Made by a program: the position numbers and the translations under genes
Notes under the pieces: generated by a model
Seen by the model: only the letters and a program-made list of their open reading frames with translations
What the model was told of the DNA's origin: nothing
Database searches by the model: none
DNA from: Geothrix sp.
GTDB taxonomy: Bacteria; Acidobacteriota; Holophagae; Holophagales; Holophagaceae
Direction: 5' to 3'
Length of the DNA: 10,350 bases
Assembly: GCA_023701165.1 (NCBI GenBank)
Contig: JAMPXL010000012.1
Coordinates: forward strand, 1-10,350
Shown: positions 1 to 5,572 of the stretch, one piece after another
How positions within the stretch are numbered: position 1 is the first letter of the stretch
Layout: every line of letters starts with the position of its first letter

Positions 1-104
1 GGACCCACCAGGCCCACCTTCTCGCCGGGGTTGAGCTGGAAGTCCGCCTCGATGAACAGGACCTGCTTGCCGTACTGCTTGCTGACGTTGGAAAACGAGA
101 TCAT
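1..104 (-). CDS. ABC-F family ATPase, N-terminal fragment (runs off the left edge)
   Basis: The reverse strand from the ATG at 104 gives 34 codons before the window ends: MISFSNVSKQYGKQVLF..., continuing through NPGEKVGLVG. This is the first beta-strand and aromatic A-loop (Tyr11) region of an ABC nucleotide-binding domain, stopping inside the Walker A loop. An NBD beginning at residue 1 with 'ISFSNVSKxYGxQVLF' and the 'LNPGEKVGLVG' run-up is typical of ABC-F proteins (EttA/YbiT/Uup type). These are soluble tandem-ATPase factors that act on ribosomes, not transporters. The assignment rests on the N-terminus only, so the ABC-F subclass cannot be given and an ordinary importer ATPase is not fully excluded. 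The upstream Shine-Dalgarno is weak (GGATTC). The gene follows the MscS gene by 164 bases on the same strand and may share its transcript. Confidence 0.72.
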   Translation of the reverse strand, partial: MISFSNVSKQYGKQVLFIEADFQLNPGEKVGLVG

Positions 105-268
105 GGGAATCCGATGCGCAGAATGGGTCGCCCGGCAGGCCTGGGCGGCGGAGAATCCAGAGACAGGGGATCGAGGTCGCGGGTGGCAGGATCCTCAAGC
201 CTACGGCGCATCCAGGGTACCACAGGGGCCCCGCCGTCCAGGCATCCCCGCCCGGCGCCTGCGCCCGA
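105..268. other. Intergenic gap between MscS-type gene and ABC-F gene
   Basis: This is a 164-base spacer between two minus-strand genes. I see no convincing small gene, no hairpin followed by a T-run, and no clear -35/-10 pair. A short GC inverted repeat (GGCGC-AG-GCGCC, about 255-266) lies just after the MscS stop without a U-tract. An internal promoter for the ABC-F gene is possible but not visible. Confidence 0.4.
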
Positions 269-2119
269 TCAGGCCGGAGATTCGGTTCGCGGGCCGTGCA
301 TCAGCTCCACCACGGCCTGGTTCAGGCGCAGCCGGGTCTCGTGGCGCTCGAAGGCCCGGGTGATGTAGCGGGCGCGGATCTCGACGCCGTTCAGGGTGGG
401 CACCACGTTCAGCCCCGGGGTGGTGGAGAAGGCCTGCACCCGGTAGCGCGCCGTGGCCCGCTGCCACTCCTGCTCGGCCAGCTTGCCGTTGGCCTCGGTC
501 TGCCGTTCCACCAGCTTCTGGACGCCATCGATGATGGGATAGGGATCCTGCCCCAGGGGGATCAGCACCCGCAGCTCGTCCCACATCCACTTCCCTGTGG
601 TGGAGAAGTTGAAGAAGTGGCCCTCGATGGCGAAATTGTTCACGAAGGCCACGCGGCGCCCCGTGGGGTGGCCCGCATCGCTCCAGCTGCCGGTTTCCAT
701 GACCACCGTGCGCAGGAGCCCGATCTCCACCACCTCGCCGCCCACGCCGCGGATCTCCACCCAGTCGCCCACGCGGATGCCGTTCCGGCCCATGAGGATG
801 AACCATCCGAAGAAGGCCACGATGAAGTCCTTGAGGGCCACGGTCAGGCCCGCGCCCGCCAGGCCGATGATGGTCGTGGTCTGGGCCGGCGCGCCGAAGC
901 TGGCGAAGATGATGGCCAGCGCGCACAGAACCTGCACGGCCAGCTTCACCACGGTCCTCAGCGTGCCCGCGCCCTTCTTGTCTCCGGCCGAGGCCCGGTG
1001 GAAGAGGCGGTCGATGAGCCGGCCTGCGAGGTGGGCGCCCAGGACCAGACCCAGGATCCACAGCAGGCGCGTGAGCAGCCCGTGGAGGGCCAGGTTCCCG
1101 TGGCCCTCCGCCAGGGCCATCCAGGTGCCGTAGACCACGGCCAGCTCCTGCTGATCCTGGATCCGGCGGCCCATGTCCGAAAGCCGCTGCTGCACGTCAC
1201 CGTACTGCCGGAGGTAGGACACCGCAGCCTGGGCCTGGTCCCGGCCTGGCCCCCCGTCCCGCGCGGCGGAATCCTTCACCAGGTTGGACGCCCAGTACTT
1301 CGCGGCCTCGCGGTCCTCCTTCTCCTGCTTCGCCCTCGCCTCGATGGTTTCGCGCCGCTTGGCGAGGGTCTGCACCTTGGCCAGGGCCTCCTGGCGGGCC
1401 CGGTCCAGGCGACGGAACTTGGTGCGCTGGGCGTTCCACTCCATCACGCGGGCCACCAGACTCCCCGCCTGGAACACGGTCACCGGCCGGGCCGCGGCCT
1501 TGGCCTGGGAGGACTCCCGGTCCGCGGCCTCGTGGGCCTCCTTCAGGCGCCGGATGCGGGCCTGGGGATCGCCGCCCGCCCGGGACAGGTCCTCGGAGGC
1601 CGCCTCCAGCTCGTCCTGATCCAGCTGCAGCTGGGCCCTGGCCACATCCAGCTGGTCCTCCAGGACATTCTTCTGGGATTCCCGGGCCGCGGCCAGCTGC
1701 TTCGAAAGGTGGGCCATCAGCTGCTGGCCAGCTTCCACCGCCGCCTGGGCCTTGGCTTTGAGCTCGGCGAGGTTCTTCAGCTCGGGAGTATCGGGGATCT
1801 GCGCGCTGGCTGCCCGCCGGAGGGCGTCCGTGAAGGCCAGGTCCACCTCGTGGTTGGCCAGCCGTTCCGCCTGCTGCGCCAGCTGCTGCTCTTCCAGCGT
1901 GGTGGCCAGGGGCACCAGGCTCCGGGCGGTCAGCAGCGGGGTCTGGTCCACCAGGCGCTCCCTGGCCGGCGCGGACCGGCGCAGGCCGCGAGCCTTGGCC
2001 GGGGGCCCTCCTTGGGCCTGGGCGGCGGGCACCGGCTCCCGGGTCCACCACCACCCGGCCGTCGTCACGGCCAGCAGCAGCAGCAGGACCGCTGCAGGGA
2101 TCCAGGGGCGGAACTTCAT
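269..2119 (-). CDS. MscS-family mechanosensitive channel with long coiled-coil N-terminal region
   Basis: A 616-residue membrane protein, predicted to release solutes on hypo-osmotic shock. The start is the ATG at 2119 (MKFRPWIPAAVLLLLLAV). The frame is open upstream only to a TTG, and this ATG puts an uncleaved or cleavable hydrophobic signal at residues 7-25. Residues about 70-330 are charged and Ala/Gln/Glu/Arg-rich, with coiled-coil character (for example 125-205 and 230-275). Membrane segments follow at about 345-370 and 388-408. The MscS pore helix and its entry are at about 419-443 (GLAGAGLTVALKDFIVAFFG). The beta-domain signature RVGDWVEIRG...GEVVEIGLLRT is at 449-471, followed by the alpha/beta C-terminal domain to 610. 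This is about twice the length of E. coli MscS, closer to MscK/YbdG-type architectures. A strong terminator ends 34 bases upstream, so how it is transcribed is unclear. Confidence 0.9.
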   Translation of the reverse strand: MKFRPWIPAAVLLLLLAVTTAGWWWTREPVPAAQAQGGPPAKARGLRRSAPARERLVDQTPLLTARSLVPLATTLEEQQLAQQAERLANHEVDLAFTDALRRAASAQIPDTPELKNLAELKAKAQAAVEAGQQLMAHLSKQLAAARESQKNVLEDQLDVARAQLQLDQDELEAASEDLSRAGGDPQARIRRLKEAHEAADRESSQAKAAARPVTVFQAGSLVARVMEWNAQRTKFRRLDRARQEALAKVQTLAKRRETIEARAKQEKEDREAAKYWASNLVKDSAARDGGPGRDQAQAAVSYLRQYGDVQQRLSDMGRRIQDQQELAVVYGTWMALAEGHGNLALHGLLTRLLWILGLVLGAHLAGRLIDRLFHRASAGDKKGAGTLRTVVKLAVQVLCALAIIFASFGAPAQTTTIIGLAGAGLTVALKDFIVAFFGWFILMGRNGIRVGDWVEIRGVGGEVVEIGLLRTVVMETGSWSDAGHPTGRRVAFVNNFAIEGHFFNFSTTGKWMWDELRVLIPLGQDPYPIIDGVQKLVERQTEANGKLAEQEWQRATARYRVQAFSTTPGLNVVPTLNGVEIRARYITRAFERHETRLRLNQAVVELMHGPRTESPA

Positions 2120-2153
2120 GCCGTCCAGACAACCATGAATGGGGCCGGAACGC

Positions 2154-2182
2154 AAAAACCCCGGAGGCCAGGCTCCGGGGTT
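2154..2182 (-). terminator. Rho-independent terminator after the Cys-rich protein gene
   Basis: A perfect 10-bp stem (AACCCCGGAG at 2157-2166 with CTCCGGGGTT at 2173-2182) closes a 6-base loop. Read on the minus strand it runs into TTTTT (2158-2154). It lies 22 bases after the stop of the small gene at 2205 and only 34 bases before the MscS start at 2119. Confidence 0.9.
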
Positions 2183-2204
2183 CGAAGTCGCGCCCCTGGG
2201 GGGC

Positions 2205-2393
2205 TCAGCCCTTCTTGGGGGCGGTGTCCTTCTTCTTGCCGCAGTCGGGGCACTCCTTGCACGAAGCGGCCTTGTTCTTTTCGCAGCAGGCCATGCCGCA
2301 GGAGGACTTCTTCGGTTCGGCCTTCTTCTCCTCGGCGGCGAAAGCCACCAGAGCGAAGGAACTCACCAGGGCCAGCGCCAGGAACTTCTTCAT
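2205..2393 (-). CDS. Small secreted cysteine-rich protein
   Basis: A 62-residue protein of unrecognised family. The start ATG at 2393 follows a strong GGAGGG (2398-2403) with a 4-base gap, which rules out the in-frame GTG at 2426. Residues 1-19 (MKKFLALALVSSFALVAFA) form a classic signal peptide with an AFA-A type cleavage site. The mature chain of about 43 residues is Lys-rich with six cysteines in the order C-x3-CC-x7-C-x2-C-x2-C (residues 32, 36, 37, 45, 48, 51). There is no lipobox, so a periplasmic or secreted form is expected. The cysteine pattern and the Met at 34 suggest metal or thiol chemistry, but this is inference only. The gene sits 84 bases after the proline dehydrogenase stop and has its own terminator, so it is probably a monocistronic unit or the tail of a proline dehydrogenase transcript. 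Confidence 0.82.
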   Translation of the reverse strand: MKKFLALALVSSFALVAFAAEEKKAEPKKSSCGMACCEKNKAASCKECPDCGKKKDTAPKKG

Positions 2394-2397
2394 GGAA

Positions 2398-2403
2398 CCC
2401 TCC
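2398..2403 (-). promoter_or_regulatory. Ribosome binding site of the Cys-rich protein gene
   Basis: GGAGGG on the minus strand, 4 bases before the ATG at 2393. It decides the start in favour of the signal-peptide-bearing form over the upstream GTG. Confidence 0.75.
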
Positions 2404-2432
2404 GGATTGGTGGGACACGGTCCCACGGAAGC

Positions 2433-2460
2433 ACCATACCCCTGGGAGATGCCTTTCCAA
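2433..2460 (-). promoter_or_regulatory. Possible sigma70-like promoter for the Cys-rich protein gene
   Basis: On the minus strand, TTGGAA (2460-2455) and TATGGT (2438-2433) are separated by 16 bases, between the proline dehydrogenase stop and the small gene. The predicted leader carries a perfect 6-bp inverted repeat, TGGGAC/GTCCCA (2411-2416 and 2420-2425). Both hexamers are imperfect, so this is only a candidate. Confidence 0.25.
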
Positions 2461-2477
2461 ACACCTAAATTTTCCGC

Positions 2478-3374
2478 CTACTTTCCGAACAGGTTCTTGA
2501 GCACCATGCCCGCCATGGCCGGATTGGCTCCGAGGCGGCGCTTCAGGTAGTGGACCGCGTACTTCCACTCTTCGGCGAAAGGCACGTAGAGGCGGATGAT
2601 CTGGCCGCGCTTGACGATCTCCTGCTGGATCTCGGTGCGGGGGACGCCCAGAAGCATCTGGAACTCGTAGGCGTCCTTCGCCACGCCGTGCTTGTCGAGA
2701 TGCGCGATGCAGCGGCGGATCAGGGGCTCGTCGTGGGTGGCGATCTCGGGGTAGTGGCCGTGGTCGAGCAGGAGCTGGACGTACTCGAACAGCTTGTCCT
2801 TCATGTCGGCCTTGTCCTGCAGCGCCACGTCGGCGGGCTCCTTGTAGATGCCGATGCAGATGCGGACCTTGCAGGGCTTGGTGTGCAGGGCCTTGATGTC
2901 CTCACCCGTGCGGAAGAGGCGGCTCTGGAGCACGATGCCGAAGTTGTCGAACTCGTTCCGGATGGCCTTGAACATGCGAAGGGTGACGTCCGTGAAGTTC
3001 CGGTCCTCCATGTCCAGGGTGATGTGCATCCCGTGCGCGGCGGCGGCGGTCACGATGCGGCGCATGTTGTCCTGGCAGTACGCTTCGCTCTCGTTGATGC
3101 CCAGCGAGGTGGGCTTGATGCTGATGCTGGCGTAGGGCCGGCCCTTCAGGGCCTCGACCATGCGGAGGTAGACCTGGACCGTGGCTTCCACGTCCTCCCG
3201 GCGGAAGACTTCCTCCGCCAGCAGGTCCACCGTGGAATGGATCCCCAGCCTGGTGTGGAGCTCGTCGGCCTTGGCCACCCCGCTGGCGACGCCCTTGCCC
3301 GCCACGTACGGCGCCGCGAAGGTCCGGACCAGGCTGCCCGGCATGAGATCAAGAATGATGCGTTTCAGATCCAC
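2478..3374 (-). CDS. Proline dehydrogenase (monofunctional)
   Basis: A 298-residue FAD-dependent (beta/alpha)8-barrel enzyme expected to oxidise L-proline to delta1-pyrroline-5-carboxylate, passing electrons to the quinone pool at the membrane. Family signatures seen are SIKPTSLG (84-91), TLDMED (119-124), RICIGIYKEP (171-180, equivalent to the R-x-x-GAY-x-E region), ATHDE (212-216, usually ATHN), EFQMLLGV (237-244), and a C-terminal RLYVPFAEEW...YLKRRLGANP (261-285), whose paired Arg residues bind the substrate carboxylate. Length matches the short PutB/FadM-type enzymes (about 300 residues) and not bifunctional PutA. The start is GTG at 3374, set by GGGAGG six bases upstream; the frame stays open further upstream but lacks family sequence there. 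No P5C dehydrogenase partner lies next to it. Confidence 0.93.
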   Translation of the reverse strand: MDLKRIILDLMPGSLVRTFAAPYVAGKGVASGVAKADELHTRLGIHSTVDLLAEEVFRREDVEATVQVYLRMVEALKGRPYASISIKPTSLGINESEAYCQDNMRRIVTAAAAHGMHITLDMEDRNFTDVTLRMFKAIRNEFDNFGIVLQSRLFRTGEDIKALHTKPCKVRICIGIYKEPADVALQDKADMKDKLFEYVQLLLDHGHYPEIATHDEPLIRRCIAHLDKHGVAKDAYEFQMLLGVPRTEIQQEIVKRGQIIRLYVPFAEEWKYAVHYLKRRLGANPAMAGMVLKNLFGK

Positions 3375-3380
3375 GGTATT

Positions 3381-3386
3381 CCTCCC
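3381..3386 (-). promoter_or_regulatory. Ribosome binding site selecting the GTG start of proline dehydrogenase
   Basis: GGGAGG on the minus strand, 6 bases before GTG at 3374. No ATG downstream gives as complete an N-terminus, and upstream in-frame codons lack a Shine-Dalgarno and barrel sequence. Confidence 0.7.
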
Positions 3387-3436
3387 GTCATTCCTGCGTT
3401 TCCCGGCCCACCGGCGACAGTCGGCGCGGCCTTTCA

Positions 3437-3458
3437 AATATAACGGGGGCCATGCCCC
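3437..3458 (-). promoter_or_regulatory. Candidate -10 and adjoining palindrome upstream of proline dehydrogenase
   Basis: TATATT (3442-3437, minus strand) is an isolated AT-rich hexamer in very GC-rich DNA, about 63 bases before the GTG start. No good -35 lies 16-18 bases upstream. Instead that position is filled by a GGGGC-CAT-GCCCC inverted repeat (3446-3458) and a short GGCGGT-type tandem repeat (about 3459-3476). This could be an activator- or repressor-dependent promoter, but that is inference. Confidence 0.35.
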
Positions 3459-3501
3459 GGCGGTGGCGGTGGCGGGCAGATGTGACGGGGGAGACAACAT
3501 C

Positions 3502-3532
3502 AAAAAGCCCGCAGACTTTGGATCTGCGGGCT
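3502..3532 (-). terminator. Rho-independent terminator after tRNA-Lys
   Basis: A perfect 10-bp stem (AGCCCGCAGA at 3506-3515 with TCTGCGGGCT at 3523-3532) closes a 7-base loop. Read on the minus strand it is followed by TTTTT (3506-3502). It begins 6 bases beyond the CCA end of the tRNA and separates the M50-trpS-tRNA unit from the proline dehydrogenase gene. Confidence 0.92.
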
Positions 3533-3538
3533 CCGTGG

Positions 3539-3615
3539 TGGTGGTCCCTCCCGGACTCGAACCGGGGACCCTCTGATTAAGAGTCAGATGCTCTAACCAG
3601 CTGAGCTAAGGGACC
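3539..3615 (-). tRNA. tRNA-Lys (anticodon CTT), CCA encoded
   Basis: The minus strand folds as a complete cloverleaf of 77 bases. The acceptor stem is GGTCCCT/AGGGACC, followed by a D arm GCTCAGCTGGTTAGAGC. The anticodon arm TCTGA-CTCTTAA-TCAGA has CTT at the anticodon positions, reading AAG. A 5-base variable loop is followed by a T arm CCCGG-TTCGAGT-CCGGG, discriminator A and an encoded CCA (3541-3539). It follows trpS by 62 bases on the same strand and ends in a strong terminator, so it may come from both its own promoter and trpS read-through. Confidence 0.97.
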
Positions 3616-3628
3616 ACGAGCAAAAGAA

Positions 3629-3656
3629 AGTCTACCAGGGCTCCCCAGGAACGCAA
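3629..3656 (-). promoter_or_regulatory. Possible promoter for tRNA-Lys
   Basis: TTGCGT (3656-3651) and TAGACT (3634-3629) on the minus strand are 16 bases apart and end 13 bases before the mature tRNA 5' end, a normal spacing for a tRNA leader. Both match the sigma70 consensus only in part. Confidence 0.4.
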
Positions 3657-3677
3657 GAGCCGGTTCTGCGCCTGTTC

Positions 3678-4670
3678 CTAGAGGGTGGGCATCTTCATGG
3701 CATCCCGCACATCGGCCATGGTTTCCGCCGCCACGGCCCGGGCCCGGGCGCTGCCGTCCCGGAGCACGGCCTCGATGGCCTGGGGCTGGGCCAGATGGGT
3801 TTCGATCTTCTCCCGGACGGGCTCGATGCGCCGGATCATGGCCTCGGCCACCCGCTTTTTGCAGTCGAAGCAGCCGATGCCCGCCCGGCGGCACTCGGTG
3901 TTCACCAGCTCCACCGTGGCGTCATCGCTGAAGAGCTTGTGGAACTCGAACACCGGGCAGATATCCGGGTTGCCGGGATCCGTCTTGCGGAGGCGGGCCG
4001 GATCCGAGGCCATCTGGCGGGTGCACTTCTCCAGGATCTCGGCGTTGCTGTCCCGCAGGTAGATGCAGTTGCCGTAGCTCTTGGACATCTTCCGGCCGTC
4101 AAGGCCAGGCACCTTGGGCGTCTTCGTGAGCACGGCCTCGGGCTCGGGGAAGACCTCCCGCTGATAGAGGAAGTTGAAGCGGCGCACCACCTCGCGGGCC
4201 AGCTCCAGGTGGAAGAGCTGGTCCTCGCCCACGGGCACCCTGGCGGCCTTGTAGATGATGATGTCGGCGGTCTGGAGCAGGGGATAGCCCAGAAAGCCGT
4301 AGCTGCCGAGATCCGCCACCGCGTTCTGGAGCTTCTCCTTGTAGGTGGGCACCCGCTCTAGCCAGGAGAGGGGCGTCACCATGGACAGCAGCAGGTGCAG
4401 CTCGGCGTGCTCCTTCACCAGGCTCTGCACGAAGAGCGTGGCCTTCTGGGGATCCAGCCCCGCCGCCAGGTAGGTGGCGGTGAGCTCCAGCGTGGCGGGC
4501 CAGACTTCGGCCACGGACTCGTACTTCGAGGTCAGGGCATGCCAGTCCGCGATCATGTAGAAGGCTTCGCCCTGGCCCTGCAGCCGCGTGAAGTTGTCCA
4601 GGGCCCCCACCAGGTGGCCGATGTGCTGGGAGCCCGAAGGCTGGATGCCGGAGAGGATGCGGGGCTGCAT
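3678..4670 (-). CDS. trpS: Tryptophanyl-tRNA synthetase, probable [4Fe-4S]-cluster type
   Basis: A 330-residue class I synthetase that charges tRNA-Trp in the cytoplasm. The Rossmann fold carries the HIGH motif in PSGSQHIGHL (11-20) and the KMSKS loop in GRKMSKSYGN (192-201). The tryptophan pocket region GEDQLFHLELAREVVRRFN is at 148-166. Four cysteines occur as C238-x21-C260-x6-C267-x2-C270. This nearly matches the C-x22-C-x6-C-x2-C ligand set I recall for the Thermotoga maritima TrpRS, which binds a [4Fe-4S] cluster near the anticodon-binding region. The ATG at 4670 starts three bases after the TGA of the M50 protease gene, with GGAG nine bases upstream inside that gene, so translation is probably coupled. 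Length is normal for the family. Confidence 0.97.
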   Translation of the reverse strand: MQPRILSGIQPSGSQHIGHLVGALDNFTRLQGQGEAFYMIADWHALTSKYESVAEVWPATLELTATYLAAGLDPQKATLFVQSLVKEHAELHLLLSMVTPLSWLERVPTYKEKLQNAVADLGSYGFLGYPLLQTADIIIYKAARVPVGEDQLFHLELAREVVRRFNFLYQREVFPEPEAVLTKTPKVPGLDGRKMSKSYGNCIYLRDSNAEILEKCTRQMASDPARLRKTDPGNPDICPVFEFHKLFSDDATVELVNTECRRAGIGCFDCKKRVAEAMIRRIEPVREKIETHLAQPQAIEAVLRDGSARARAVAAETMADVRDAMKMPTL

Positions 4671-4673
4671 GGA

Positions 4674-5423
4674 TCAAACTCCGAGGAAGAACTGGGCGAT
4701 GAACTTGATGCCCTCAATGATGAATTTGAAGACCGGGCTGAGCACGATCCCGAGCACCCCGGTGAGGGCAAGCACGATGAGGGCGCCGCCCATCCAGGGC
4801 TGGATGCGGTCGAACTTCGGGAGCCACCGCCAGGGCAGCATGCCCCGCAGGATGCCTGCCCCGTCCAGGGGGCCCATGGGCAGGAGGTTGAAGAGCGCCA
4901 GCCCGATGTTGATGATGACCAGCCGGCCGGTGAGGGCCAGGGCCAGGGTCATGCCTGGGCCCAATTCCAGGGCCTGAAGGCTTTCCACCTTCCAGGACAG
5001 CAGCGAATAGAGGAACAGGTTGAGCTCATGGGGCTTCGGCACGGCCACCATCTTGACGAGGATCATCAGCACCGCGGTGAACAGGACCGCCAGCGCCAGG
5101 TTCGAAGCGGGCCCCGCGGCCGACACGATGGCCAGTCCGCCCCGCTGGGTGAAGCGGCGGGTGAGGTGCCGGGGATCCACGGGCACGGGCTTGGCCCAGC
5201 CGATGAAAGGGAAACCCGTGGCCATGCCCAGGAGGGGAAACACGAAGGTGCCCAGGGGATCCATGTGGGCCAGGGGATTCAGCGTCATCCGCCCCAGCCG
5301 CGCCGCCGTGTCGTCCTCCAGCCAGTAGGCGGCCGAGGCGTGGCTGGCCTCGTGGACGCTGAGGCTGAAGAGCAGGGCCACATAGCTGACGAGGATGGTG
5401 GGGATGGAGATGCTGTCGAACAC
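4674..5423 (-). CDS. Site-2-protease-like M50 membrane metalloprotease
   Basis: A 249-residue polytopic membrane protein of the short M50 (rhomboid-unrelated, S2P-like) family, predicted to cleave substrates within the membrane. The zinc site is HEASH (24-28, HExxH) in the first hydrophobic segment, with the third ligand Asp187 in NLLPMGPLDGAGIL (179-192). Further hydrophobic segments lie at about 58-75, 96-125, 160-182 and 212-246. There is no PDZ domain, unlike RseP. The start is chosen as GTG at 5423 (MFDSISIPTILVSY), preceded by GGAG with a 5-base gap. The frame is open to a TTG at 5495, but the intervening 24 residues are Pro-rich and unlike the family. It overlaps nothing, and trpS follows three bases after its stop. 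Confidence 0.88.
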   Translation of the reverse strand: MFDSISIPTILVSYVALLFSLSVHEASHASAAYWLEDDTAARLGRMTLNPLAHMDPLGTFVFPLLGMATGFPFIGWAKPVPVDPRHLTRRFTQRGGLAIVSAAGPASNLALAVLFTAVLMILVKMVAVPKPHELNLFLYSLLSWKVESLQALELGPGMTLALALTGRLVIINIGLALFNLLPMGPLDGAGILRGMLPWRWLPKFDRIQPWMGGALIVLALTGVLGIVLSPVFKFIIEGIKFIAQFFLGV

Positions 5424-5572
5424 CCGGACTCCGGCAATCCTCCAGTCTAGCGGGTGGGCCTCCGGGGTGGAGGCTGGGGATCCGGGGGTGCCCAACCTAA
5501 GGCCCTGCGGGGCCCGTCCGATGAAGGGGGAAGCCCTGCTGCGTCCAGCGGATGGGTCCTCCAGGAGCCTGC
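5424..5572. promoter_or_regulatory. Divergent promoter region between M50 protease and ALDH-like gene
   Basis: A 149-base region between divergent starts. It contains two small inverted repeats: GCCTCC/GGAGGC (5458-5463 and 5469-5474) and GGCCC/GGGCC (5501-5505 and 5510-5514). TAGACT on the minus strand (about 5450-5445) could be a -10 for the protease gene, but no matching -35 is seen. No promoter for the plus-strand gene is recognisable. The ribosome binding sites of both genes lie at its ends. Confidence 0.35.
5563..5567 (+). promoter_or_regulatory. Ribosome binding site of the ALDH-like gene
   Basis: AGGAG, 5 bases before the ATG at 5573. The in-frame ATG at 5552 has no Shine-Dalgarno and would put this AGGAG inside the coding region, so 5573 is preferred. 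Confidence 0.7.

Noticed and set aside
296..2500. A 734-codon open frame on the plus strand opposite the MscS gene and the Cys-rich gene.
   Set aside because: It is antisense to two well-supported genes, low complexity (His/Gly/Leu-rich), and crosses a clear terminator.
5424..5495. The 24-residue N-terminal extension of the M50 protease from TTG at 5495.
   Set aside because: It is Pro-rich and precedes the first membrane segment with no family similarity. A GTG with GGAG five bases upstream fits better at 5423.
5552..5572. The upstream ATG at 5552 as the start of the ALDH-like protein.
   Set aside because: It has no Shine-Dalgarno, whereas AGGAG lies 5 bases before the ATG at 5573 and the extra seven residues are not family-like.
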